A stretch of DNA of 64,000 nucleotides from Symsagittifera roscoffensis (Eukaryota; Xenacoelomorpha; Acoela; Convolutidae), in the NCBI RefSeq assembly GCF_963678635.1, contig NC_087063.1, forward strand, positions 9,954,386-10,018,385, written 5' to 3'. The notes under the pieces are model-generated. The model had not been told where the DNA came from, did no database searches, and saw only the letters and a program-made list of their open reading frames with translations. The translations under genes and the position numbers were made by a program. Of this stretch, positions 54,880-64,000 are shown one piece after another (position 1 is the first letter of the stretch; each line of letters begins with the position of its first letter).

Positions 54880-55712
54880 CTAATGTAATGTTACTTGATA
54901 TGGTGTATTGTTATACACGTGTAATGAAATGATGTCGGAATTCGTGTTTGTCGAATATTTTATGGATGAGATCGTAAATTTGAAAAATTTGTGAATAGGT
55001 TTAAATTCGAAGTCTGACATAAAAAGTTGTTGTTTATTTTGACTTTTGTTATACTGGTGAACTTGTTTTATTGAAAAGTTATATATATTTCCTGATAGTG
55101 GTTTTAGGTGTTTCCGTTGTTGATTGTAAATGGGGTAAAATTTTGAGAAAAATGGTGGTTGTTTGTTTAATCTTTGGAAGAATGTTAGGGCTGTGTTTTT
55201 TGTTTTGGTGTATTTATCTTTTATATGTATCTTACTATTTAAGACGTTGATTGTTGGTATATATTTAGAGATAAATGGTATGCCAATGATATTGTGCTTA
55301 ATATCAGTAATATGAAATATTTGTTTAAGCGGTTTGCTTAAAATTTTGTTTTGTTCCATTGTTCTCGTGGGGAGAAGAAATAACTGGATTTTTCCATAAT
55401 TTACTAATGTTGATCCTTGTGCTGTTGTTAATTTACTAGAGGTTTCAAGAGGTGTTAAATTTGGATGTTATGTTTTAATTTCATTCCATGTGGAAATATT
55501 AATTATATTTGATTCTGCTCCTGAGTCAATTAAAAAATCGATTTCAAAATCTGGTGGTTGAAATTCTTTATTTTTTGGGCTTTCTAAGAGAAATAGAATT
55601 GTCCAACTTTTTTCTCTCGGTTGTCCTTTTTGTATATTTTGATAAATATGTTTTGTGTTTGAGCATTGTGTTTTGTCTTTTTTATCGGGTTTAATTACCG
55701 TGTTAATTTCGT
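54880..55712 (-). pseudogene. pro: Retropepsin (protease) region of pol
   Basis: In the frame -1 to gag, a lysine-rich lead is followed by EIDFLIDSGAESNIIN: the aspartic protease active site DSG (D at 55527-55525) with the usual hydrophobic bracket. The second half, IKHNIIGIPFISKYIPTINV, fits the retropepsin flap/helix region. A TAA at 55470-55468 interrupts the frame between the two. The remaining frame runs to 54880 as a Lys/Asn/Phe-rich linker toward RT. Retropepsins cut Gag and Pol precursors during particle maturation. The -1 frame relative to gag is the usual arrangement when a ribosomal frameshift makes Gag-Pro(-Pol). Confidence 0.75.
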
Positions 55713-55724
55713 TTACTTTTTGTG
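55713..55724 (-). promoter_or_regulatory. Possible -1 frameshift site at the gag/pro junction
   Basis: The last gag codons are CAC AAA AAG TAA. The A5G run just before the stop would let ribosomes slip back one base into the protease frame, which is open from here. The strict X-XXY-YYZ heptamer is not met, so this is a hypothesis. Confidence 0.35.
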
Positions 55725-58700
55725 TAGTTTGTGTATTATCAATGGGTCCAAATAGTAATTGTGGAGGAGTTCTAATTGATTTTCATATTTATGTGAAGTG
55801 AAGGGTTGTTCATATATGATAGGTTCATAGTCGTTTTTGACTGTTATCATATTTACTGAGATGGTATTATCTGTATCGCTTTCTGTATCTGATGATTCAC
55901 AATTTATATGATTTATTTGTATTTCGTTACTTCCTGTGTCATCAATACCTGGAGGGTCTAAAGTTGTTTCTTCATTTGTTTGCACTTGGTTAATGTGTCT
56001 TCGATGTTTTGGTGTGCTACTTCTGTATCGATGTTTAGAATCAGGGTAACGGTTATTATTCCTATGTGGTGACTAGGAATAATTTCTGTATCGATTATTG
56101 TAACTTGAGTTTCGATTTTGTGAATTATTTCGTGATCTATTTTGGTAACTATCATTTGACCTGTGATAATTTGATCTATTATATGAATTATTCCTTGATC
56201 TATTGTTTGGATAATTCTGATTTCGATTGTTTGAATAACTTCTATTTCTATTATGTGAACTGTTTCTATTTCTGTTGTATGATGAATTTCGTGATTGATT
56301 ATTGGAATAGTGTCTATTCCTTTGGTTTGATTGGGAACTGGATCCAGAAACAAATTGTGTTGTATTGGAATTTGATCGTGAATAGTTATTTTGGTTATTT
56401 TGGCTATTCGATCGATTATATGTATTTTGTGAGGAATTTCGTGTATTTCCTCGTTCGGGTGATCTACCTCTATAACCTGAGTTATATGGTGATTGGTTCC
56501 TTGTGTAACTTGGGTTGTTCGGAAGTGGTTTTCCTGAACTGTTATTACTATATATTTTTTTGTTTGGTAGATTTTGGTCTTTTTTCATGTTTTGATAGAA
56601 CGATTTATTTGGTTCTTTGTGCTTTTGAGGTTTATTCTGATTGTCTTGTTGTTTTTGTCTACATTCGGAAATACTGTGTCCGTATCGTCGGCAATAATTA
56701 CACCATTTTTTGAGAGATGGTTTGCCTTTAAAGTTTGGATGTTTTTCGTAGATATTTAGTATTTCAGTGATTTTTTCAATCAGGTCCGTGTCTGATTCTT
56801 GTATGTTATTTATATGTGTAGTATTTGTTTCAATCCGATTAACATATTGTAGTTTTAGATTTTCTGTTTCTTCGAGTTTCATTGTGATTTCTATTTGTTC
56901 TAGTTTATCTACTAATTTTCGAAAATCTCAGTCTGGTTCTCGAATTGAGGAAGGATGAGATGCTCTCTTTTTTATAGCTATTTTCCGTAATTGAGGTGTC
57001 ATCATTAAAATTTCTGTCAATTTTGTGTTTTTGTAGTCATGTGTATTAAGTGAATATGCCTTTAGAACTAGTGTTTTGATTCGTACTGCTAATTGTTTAA
57101 TTGTTTCATTTGGTAATCTGCGTATTTCGTTGCATAAAACTCTTTGATGCTGTTTGTTTCTTTCAGAGTCAAACATTTTTGAAAATTCTTGTGTGAATCT
57201 GTTCCAGTCTGATTTTATTTCTATGGGTAATATTGAAAACCATTTTTGAGCTGCGCCATCTAGGGTTGTTTGTATTAGTGCTGTGCGTCTATGTATCCAA
57301 TTTTGATGTAGTGGCGTATTAATTGGTTCGGGTCCTATATTTAAAATTAAATTTGCTGTTACTGCATTTAAATAATCTTCAGGGTCTGTTCCAGTGAATA
57401 CCATCAGTGGTTTATTGGATGTTATTGATGATCCACCCATGAGGTATGGATTCATTGTCATCTGTAGTGATTCTGCGGCATTTGGCATTTGTGAAAAATT
57501 TGAAAGTTGATTTTTTGTTATTTTATGTTGCTGAAGGTAATATGGAAGCGGTATTTCATTTTACATTTGATTTGGTTGATAAGAATGCATTAACATTGGG
57601 TTTTGTGGTTGTATTGGTTGAAAAGACTGTGTATTAAATGGGTTTTGTATATGCATTTGTTGTGGGTTTTGTATATCTGTTGGGTTTTGTGGGTAAATTT
57701 TCATATTTTGAGATTGTTGCGGTCTCTGTGTTCAATATTCTTTAGTATATGGTGCAAAAATATCTGGTTGGGGATAATCATCTTCCTCAGACGATAAATA
57801 GTTTGTATTAAATGGTGTATGTTGTTTATTTTTATTTTGTTGAAAGAGTGGGTAATTTTCACTATAATCCTGTGTAGGTTGTGGATTTTCTGGAAAATTT
57901 ACTGAATTGTTCGATGTTTTTGGGAGATTCCAATAATAGGAACATACGTGGTTTAAATTTTGTGTATTTTTTCGGGGAGGTTGGTTTGTTTTTGGTTGGT
58001 GAGCATAATTATAATTGTGTTCTGCAAAAGTGTTTCTTGTAAATTGTTTTCGTTTTTTTGACGGTATTGTCATTGGTCTATACGTTTGATAGTCCATGTG
58101 TGAATATTTTGGAGCAACCGAAGGTTTACCGGTTGATTGTAATGTTACTTGTGTTAGTAAGGTATTTTTATTTCTTGGTGTTGTCAGATTGGGATGTATT
58201 GGTGAAATACTTTGTTGTGTAGTTGTTGCTGTTGTTTGGACGATTTCTTCATTTATGAAGTGTGATGGTGTTTGAATATTTTGTTGTGTAAGATTTCTTG
58301 TTCCATTAAGATTTTCATTATGTATGACTGTTGAATTTAAGCTGTTATTTTGTGTATCAGGTAAAAATGTATTATAATTCAATGGTGTTGCATCAATGGT
58401 TAATGGTACTACTTTTACATAATCTTTGTGAAAAGATATTGTACTTATTGCTTGACTTGAGATAGCTTTTGGGATATTTAGAAATGCATGATGAGACCAG
58501 TCAGAGTCCCAAACGTAATCTGATTGTTCTGATAGAACAGTGTCGTCATTGGTATTTTGAGGTCTAAAATTTTTTCTTGCTTGTGAAATTAAATCTAAAT
58601 TGTGGGTAAAATAATCTATTATAAACCATGCTAAAACTTTTTGTAAATCATGTTTAGTGTTTTGTGAAACATCTTCTTTAGTGAAATTTTCGCGAATTAT

Positions 58701-59216
58701 ATGTAGAAATGTTGAAAATACTGTGATTTCATTTCGTACTTTTGTATGTTTGGATGTTTCAGTTGGTGATATACTTTGAACTTCTGTTTTTTCTAATATA
58801 GATATATAACTATATATTACTGCAAAAACTTCGTTAGTGAATTTGGAGTTTGCTCTTTGTGAATTATGATATTGTATGCTTTTGATATATTCTATGAATA
58901 CTCTTGAAAATTCTAGTTCAAAATCGTCTGTTTGAGTTACATATTTACGATGGGCTGTATTTGGTGTGCTGAATTCTATGGTGTAGATTCCATATTGTTG
59001 GGTTAGATTACATATGTCTTTCAAATAATGTTCAATAATTTGTCTTTTGATTTTTACATCTGGGAAATCTTCTTTGCATGGGCTGATTCCTGGTTCAAAC
59101 AAATTTACGAGTAAGTTCTTGCAAAAATCGTGTTGTCCTCTATCATCGAGTGAATCTATAAGAAAGGGAAAAACTGCTTCGTCATCTGGACTTTCGTCAC
59201 TTTGAGTGTGGCTCAT
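55713..59216 (-). pseudogene. gag: Very long Gag frame with CCHC zinc knuckle
   Basis: One reading frame runs from ATG 59216 to TAA 55715-55713 (about 1,167 codons), interrupted by four stops but no frameshift: TGA 57734-57732, TAA 57563-57561, TGA 56930-56928 and TAG 56075-56073. Codons 1-494 are an unrecognised helical then Thr/Gln/Asn-rich region. About codons 575-770 are a capsid-like domain with WIHRRTALIQTTLDGAAQKW, WNRFTQEFSKMF and RRLPNETIKQLAVRI. At 56702-56661 is a CCHC knuckle, CNYCRRYGHSISEC (CX2CX4HX4C). Then comes an Asn/Arg/Ser/Tyr-repeat RNA-binding-like tail (to 56073) and an acidic end. Ty3-like Gags are usually 250-600 residues, so this is unusually long; the N-terminal part may be a separate gene fused in frame. 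Confidence 0.8.
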
Positions 59217-59351
59217 TTTTTCGTTCGATGACTGTTAATATATAACTATCAATGTGTCTAATTGGTTGATTCCAATTATACAGGTGTACTGGTTTGTATT
59301 TATTTTGCTTTTTTATTCTTCTTTTTCCTCTTTTTGATGAATTTGAAGTTG
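59217..59351 (-). other. Leader upstream of gag
   Basis: About 135 bp between the gag ATG and the next repeat. On the minus strand a TGGAATCAACC segment lies about 40-60 bases before the ATG and could be a primer-binding site. No LTR is seen beyond it. Confidence 0.25.
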
Positions 59352-59720
59352 TTTCTGAGTCAGGGCTTCGACCCACTTCCGACCCAAACTTCCCTTTGAA
59401 CTATTTTGAGATATCCATATTCAGCTGACGGACCCTAAAATTTTTCTAAAGGTGCCTTTGGCGCCAATATATACTAACTTTGAGGGGGGAACGCGCGCCA
59501 AAAAATGCTATTTTTTGGTCAAACTTTCCAAAAAGTGCTTAAAAACGCTTTTTTTGGCCAATGCTTTTCAAAACTTTGCCTGCGGCGCAGAAAATTTGGC
59601 AAAAACACGGAGCGCGAAAAGTCTTTTTGGTTGTCCTAAAAAAAGTCGACAAAGTTTTTGAAAATTTTTTTGAAATCCCCCTCCCCCTTCGCGAGAAAAT
59701 CCTAGGCCCCTGAACTACAT
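59352..59720 (-). repeat. GGCGGA-type dispersed repeat, inverted
   Basis: Reverse-complement order of the 23838-24235 landmarks: TCAGGGCTTCGACCCACTTC, AAATTTTTCTAAAGGTGCCT, TTGGCGCCAATATATACTAA, GGGGGGAACGCGCGCC and GAAAATCCTAGGCCCCTG. It lies directly upstream of the large retroelement and may truncate it. Confidence 0.75.
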
Positions 59721-60912
59721 AATCAAAAGTTAAATTTTTGTTTTCCTTTAAAAATTCCGTTACAAATTCCGGCCAGAAACGAGAACGAAACATAGCCAAC
59801 AGAAGCTTGAAAAAGTCAAAGAACTCAATGAAAAAAAAACGACTGACTGTTTGTGAAAAAATATCGAATTCACAAAAACCTACTGGATCGAAAGATAAAC
59901 AATTTTTTCCGCTGGAAAATCTATTAATTAAAACCCGCTTTTGAATCTCAAAATCAAATAAGTTTTTTTTGCTCCATTTCCGATTTCTTTATTGGAGAGC
60001 GTTATTTACCTTCCTCAATAAATAAACATAAAAAATAACAACCTCATTAAGTGTCTTCAAGACAATCATTATCCTTTAAAAAGTGAAAAAAAGTTGCAAA
60101 GATGTCATTCTTGAAGGAGCCCAAATAAATTATTATTTCTCAGAAGCTTTCAATTTTTGAATTTCGAGAAGCAACATCAGAATAAATCCATTTAAAAATC
60201 AAATGATTCTTTTATGATTGATTTTTTTTGGAGAAAACTGGGTCATTAGGCAAATTTTTCTATTTCGCCTTAAAATTCAATTAATTTAGGCTCAATTTGG
60301 AAACTGAAAAAAAAATTTCACATTTTTACGCCAATTCCGCTTTTGAAATGAAGATAGTATTTTGTCTTTCTCGTAGCTAAGGGAATTTCAATTGAATTTA
60401 ACAAACTCAAGCAACGAAAACTCAAACTTGAGCGAGATCAACTTTTAAGATTTTTTCCTGATAAAATAAGCAATCATTGACACTTATTAAGTGCCACAAG
60501 AATAGAAACTCATCATAACAAGATATTTTTTTCAAACACTGCTGTTCATTACTGCATAGAAATAATAGAAAAGAAATTAAGCAGTTCGCCTAAGTATGAT
60601 TCGACGCCGCTTGATCTGGAACGTTTCGCATATGATTCCTTATTTCATTCCTCGATTCGACTCAAGTGTTCATTGGATTGTCTCAAGATGGGTGGATCCC
60701 GCACATTTTTGAAAAACTTCGTTCGCTTAAGTTGAACGCCTTATTCCGGATTCCGAAGAGGAGCAAGGTCAAAAACTCTAAATCGTTGAGAAACGTTGAC
60801 AAACAAATTTCTAAAACAAACTTCTACATTAAGAAAATGCTTCTAACGCTTATGTTACCCTATTTAACCTAGAAAATTGTCGTCTCCTGTAATGAATTAT
60901 TTAAAATGATTC
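59721..60912. other. Gene-poor stretch
   Basis: No gene or repeat recognised. The plus frame at 60666-60872 has an ATG but no domain. Confidence 0.5.
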
Positions 60913-61124
60913 AGCGCATATGAATACCATAGCAACGAACTTTGTCTTTTACAATACGGGAAATTACCTGAAGATATCGCGAATTACCTGAAGATATCGC
61001 GATCGAAATTTATCATGTTGCTCTCTTGATAGCGGTAGACTGTTTCCACATTCTGCCACTATCAAGAGAACAACAAAATATATTGCAAAGGACAAAGTTC
61101 GTTGTTATGGTTTTCATATGTGCT
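60913..61124. mobile_element. Palindromic MITE (212 bp)
   Basis: AGCGCATATGAATACCATAG, CAACGAACTTTGTC at the left is inverted at the right as GACAAAGTTCGTTGTTATGG, TTTTCATATGTGCT. A second inner pair, TGTTGCTCTCTTGATAGCGG against CCACTATCAAGAGAACAACA, makes nearly the whole element self-complementary. A short tandem (GAAGATATCGCGAATTACCT) lies between the arms. Confidence 0.85.
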
Positions 61125-62559
61125 TAATCGTTTAATTATTTCTTTAAAGGAGAAGATAATTTTCTCTCTCCTCTAAAATGATGCTTCCCTGATTGATTTA
61201 TATCACAATTTAGGGTTATATAAATAGTCTTTTACTATACTGGAAGGGTCTTTAAAGTGAAAGATCCCATTAGAGGAAACCATTTTTAACAAAACATGAA
61301 GCAAATCGCCTTGTCTCCGATTCAAATTCTACTGAAAAACAAAAAACCAGCATATTTCAAATGAGGAAAGATCGTTCAACAATTTGCTCAAGTTCTCGAT
61401 CTTCACCCAGAATATTGTCTTAACCCCTGACAAAAATATAAATTTAGAGAAAAAAAATACAAAAAAGTTAAAAGATTGCTGCGCATATTTTGAGTAACTA
61501 TTGCTTTTCTCAATTAAAAATACCATTATTTCCTAAAATTCAAAAACAGATAAAACTAGAACAATGAAAACTATTTCAAAAAAATAATCCCTTTATAAAT
61601 ATAATCCATATCTCCTCCGGGTCTTTCTGGAACAATTTGATTGTTGATTATTGTTTTCTACAGAAATGTTGCGCTGAATAACATCAATTTTTTAAATTGC
61701 AATCACTTGTGAAACGCCTAATCTCGTAAACTGCTCGGTCTCATTACATTTTTGTCCTTAAGGACATATTTTAGGATCTATTGATAGTGCATTTAGGCCT
61801 TGTCTCAATGCTAATGGATATGAAGGCGAACATTTGGTAATGTCTTTTACGAATAAATGGGTTCTTGTTTTGCCTTCCGTAAATCCCCTGCAGCTCCAAA
61901 TTAGAAGCTGAAATGAGATTGTAATTGATCGAATCTGTCACTGAGTTTGGCAATTGGTGCAAAGGATTTAAGCAGATCGGTTTTTTAGCAGACCGGTTTT
62001 TTAGCAGACTCAGAACTATTATAAAGTGTGATAGCTAAGTTCAAACGCGGCATAGGCGATTAGCGACTGCTGCGCTTCAATTCAACACGAGTGTAATTGT
62101 GCGCGTAAATCTTTGTTTTGCCGCTAATTTAGACTTTTATTTTTTCGAAGCTGATAGTTGTGTTGACAAATCGTGAGATAATTGACGTAATTGGTGAATC
62201 TTGGCCCCAGACTCTGCGTCTTTTTGAATGTCAACAAATCATCCATCACTTTATTACGTTGGTCTGCTAAAAGACTCATATTTCAATTTTTATGCTAGAT
62301 GATTGGTCTGCTAAGCGAACGGTCCGCTTGGCAACTATATAAGCATATAGAATTAGACCCGTAGTGACAAAAATGGATAAAAAATCGATTATCTACAGAT
62401 AAATATCGCTAAATATACAGATTTTAGATCCTTGTAATTTTATACAGTGAAACTTTGAGTAAATACTTTTAATAATCAAATAAGATTTATTGTGTTTCGG
62501 TAAAATTTTAAACTGTATAACTTCAAAAATAACCAAAACCAAAAATCACTGAAATCTTT
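61125..62559. other. Gene-poor stretch
   Basis: No gene. A 16-bp tandem (AGCAGAYCGGTTTTTT, about 2.4 copies) lies at 61971-62009. Further AGCAGACC-type words occur inverted near 62,262 and 62,307, hinting at a small inverted-repeat element of about 350 bp. Confidence 0.45.
61971..62009. repeat. 16-bp tandem repeat
   Basis: AGCAGATCGGTTTTTT, AGCAGACCGGTTTTTT, then AGCAGAC. Confidence 0.85.
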
Positions 62560-63012
62560 TTTCCCGTATCAAATACCTGTTTTTTGATGAAGTTTTTGTA
62601 TATTATTCGAAACGTAAATTGTCTGGAGCTCAATTTTAAAATGATATTTCACTTGTGATTTTCTTAAATTTATGGGGTTTAAAAAGAGCTTTCTAAATGA
62701 ATTTGGGACAATTAACGCGCGATATGTTTCACGCTATTGATGTGGAAGCAGCAAATTAATCCAGCTTAGAAATCGTTTCTAATTAAATTGAGGCATGCTA
62801 AATGGATTATTTAACACGTTCACATATGGGAAACAGTTTAATTAGTACTTTACATAGCGTGTGGAATATGCCTTAAAAAACTCAAAAAAAAGTTTTACCT
62901 TTGTTCTTTTTTCTCACTAAATTTCATCATTAAAAAAATGCGAAAACTTCTCCGTAAACCTTCAAAGGCATTCGGAACATTCAGTGCTTTGCTCTGATAT
63001 AGCAGTCTTAAA
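62560..63012 (+). repeat. Dispersed repeat 'GACTTTCG...' copy e
   Basis: CACTTGTGATTTTCTTAAAT, GGGACAATTAACGCGCGATA, TTAGTACTTTACATAGCGTG and an end CATTCAGTGCTTTGCTCTGA then TATAGCAGTCTTA follow copy a. Confidence 0.65.
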
Positions 63013-63155
63013 TGCAGGTTATATACAGGTTACATATAGATGATTTACAGATAACAAACAGATTATCTACAAATTAATTGCAGATTATATACAGTTTTAA
63101 TACAGATTAAACAGGTTTTATTTTACAGATTGTTTACAAATTTTATACAGTAAAC
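63012..63155. repeat. Degenerate short-unit ladder of ACAGATTAT words
   Basis: TATACAGGTTACATATAGAT, GATTTACAGATAACAAACAG, ATTATCTACAAATTAATTGC and similar words repeat every 10-14 bases. A second patch lies near 62,385-62,450. It connects copies e and f of the dispersed repeat. Confidence 0.6.
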
Positions 63156-63159
63156 TATT

Positions 63160-63610
63160 TTTTATCCGACTTTCGAAGAAAGGTCGGACTATTTATGCTT
63201 GAGTTTTTTTTTATTTAGTCAACTTTCGACTTCTTAACTAGGCATTTTTGGCCAAAATAGATATTTCACCTGTGATCATTTTTTCTAAAGTTACGGGCGT
63301 TTGAAAATAACTAATTAGGTCATTTTGGGATAACTAACGCGCGGCTTAATGCGTTCTTGTAACACGCGTAAGCGACAAACTAACGCGTACCAAAATGAAT
63401 TGAGGCCAGCAATTTAGCCCTTTTGAAACACTAAAACACGCTGAACACACTCTTTGTGTTTTACATAGCATGTGGTGTGATAAAATTGATTAGAAAATAT
63501 TTTTCTTTTTTTCGATTACTTCGTCAATTATTCATCTAAAAAACCTTTTAACTGGCCTTAAAAAGCAGCTAGAACATTCAGAGTGTCGCCCTGATATAAG
63601 AGCAGTCTTT
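63160..63610 (+). repeat. Dispersed repeat 'GACTTTCG...' copy f
   Basis: Starts ATCCGACTTTCGAAGAAAGG, passes ACTAGGCATTTTTGGCC and CACCTGTGATCATTTTTTC, and ends TTCAGAGTGTCGCCCTGATA, TAAGAGCAGTC. Same orientation as copy e. Confidence 0.7.
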
Positions 63611-64000
63611 TTTATACATTAAAATTCATTTAATTTTGGTGAAAAAGACAACATTATGTTTTTATAGAATCGATTATTTCTCGCAAAATAGTTGTAGATA
63701 AATTGATTTTTCTACTTCAAATTTTCTGCGTATTTTTTGTATATATTAGATTCTTATCCATTTATGTCACTGCGCGTAGTTGGATTACTATGTAAGAGAA
63801 TTAGGCTAGTATTTTTTCTATATCGTACACGAGTGTCAGTGTTTTCCAATGTGTTTTTGGAATGGGGTTCAACAATTTGCAGCTTATGTTTTCTGCTTAA
63901 AAACTTTTGCAGAAGAAATAATAGAAAGCAAAAAACTCTGAAGCAAATAAAAGAAAAAATTGAAAACCAAAAAAAATCAATTAGTTCATTCTTGTACCAA
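63611..64000. other. Window end, nothing recognised
   Basis: AT-rich sequence without recognisable genes or repeats. Confidence 0.5.

Larger units (their letters stand above)
43316..59340 (-). mobile_element. Large envelope-bearing Ty3-like retroelement, decayed (about 16 kb)
   Basis: All recognised genes read leftward on the minus strand in retroviral order: gag (59216), protease, RT, RNase H, integrase, two tiny membrane ORFs, a proline-rich ORF, an envelope-like gene, a long unknown ORF and a last small ORF. The coding strand is A/C-rich, so the plus strand is conspicuously T/G-rich from about 43.1 to 59.3 kb, with a sharp change at both ends. RT-RNaseH-IN order places it with Ty3 elements and vertebrate retroviruses, not with Copia. 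In-frame stops, several pol and env frameshifts and an altered RT motif A show it is dead. I found no LTR pair, primer-binding site or target duplication. On the right only about 135 bp separate gag from another repeat, so the 5' end may be truncated. Confidence 0.85.

Noticed and set aside
56066-56713. 215-codon plus-strand frame over the gag tail
   Set aside because: It is the antisense of the Asn/Arg/Ser/Tyr repeats in Gag; its Tyr/Cys/Phe-rich product is a composition artefact. The minus frame at 55958-56353 is likewise a shadow.

Overview
The window looks like nuclear DNA of a metazoan with an AT-rich, repeat-dense genome. Pointers are GT-AG introns, a ShK-type cysteine domain, a non-LTR reverse transcriptase relic and retroelements that carry envelope-like genes. 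Species and phylum cannot be fixed by eye; a marine invertebrate is a fair guess only. There are no bacterial operons, rRNA genes or CRISPR arrays. Host coding sequence is sparse: a terminal ShK exon (15567-15796 +) and a small gene with two phase-compatible exons (35166-35275 and 39207-39379 +) and a possible last exon (40141-40190 +).

Layout. 1-1010: minus-strand LINE relic, then an unassigned ORF (1287-1763 -). 3638-4208: first copy of a short inverted-repeat transposon family that recurs at 23104-23844, 35537-36626 and 37452-39000. 6563-15464: an A-B-A block. The A arms are about 2.47 kb direct repeats, nearly identical. B is a minus-strand retroelement remnant with a gag fragment, an envelope-like gene and a small accessory ORF, and no pol. 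The right arm ends about 100 bp before the ShK exon. 15.8-35.1 kb: mostly gene-poor, built from several dispersed repeat families, MITEs, tRNA-like segments and homopolymer tracts. 35.2-40.6 kb: the small host gene, whose first intron holds two MITE-family elements. 40.6-43.3 kb: dispersed repeats.

43.3-59.3 kb: a very large minus-strand, Ty3-like, envelope-bearing retroelement. In transcription order it has a gag frame of about 1,167 codons ending in a CCHC knuckle and N/R/S-rich tail, a retropepsin in the -1 frame, RT/RNase H, a DD35E integrase, two tiny membrane ORFs, a proline-rich ORF, an envelope-like gene, a long unknown ORF and a last ORF behind a candidate intron. It is decayed (in-frame stops, frameshifts, altered RT motif A) and no LTRs were found. 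59.3-64 kb: inverted dispersed repeat, a palindromic MITE, two more dispersed repeats and a short-unit repeat ladder.

How the parts fit. Both retroelements carry related envelope-like proteins, with shared motifs around the CELER and RIPI/FVD segments. Both contain the same 13-nt candidate splice donor, GTAAGTATAATTT. In the first remnant this donor lies 28 codons into the envelope ORF and matches in phase a strong acceptor just before the accessory ORF. That predicts a small acidic spliced protein sharing the envelope leader, an arrangement like that of complex retroviruses, and is the most interesting lead here.
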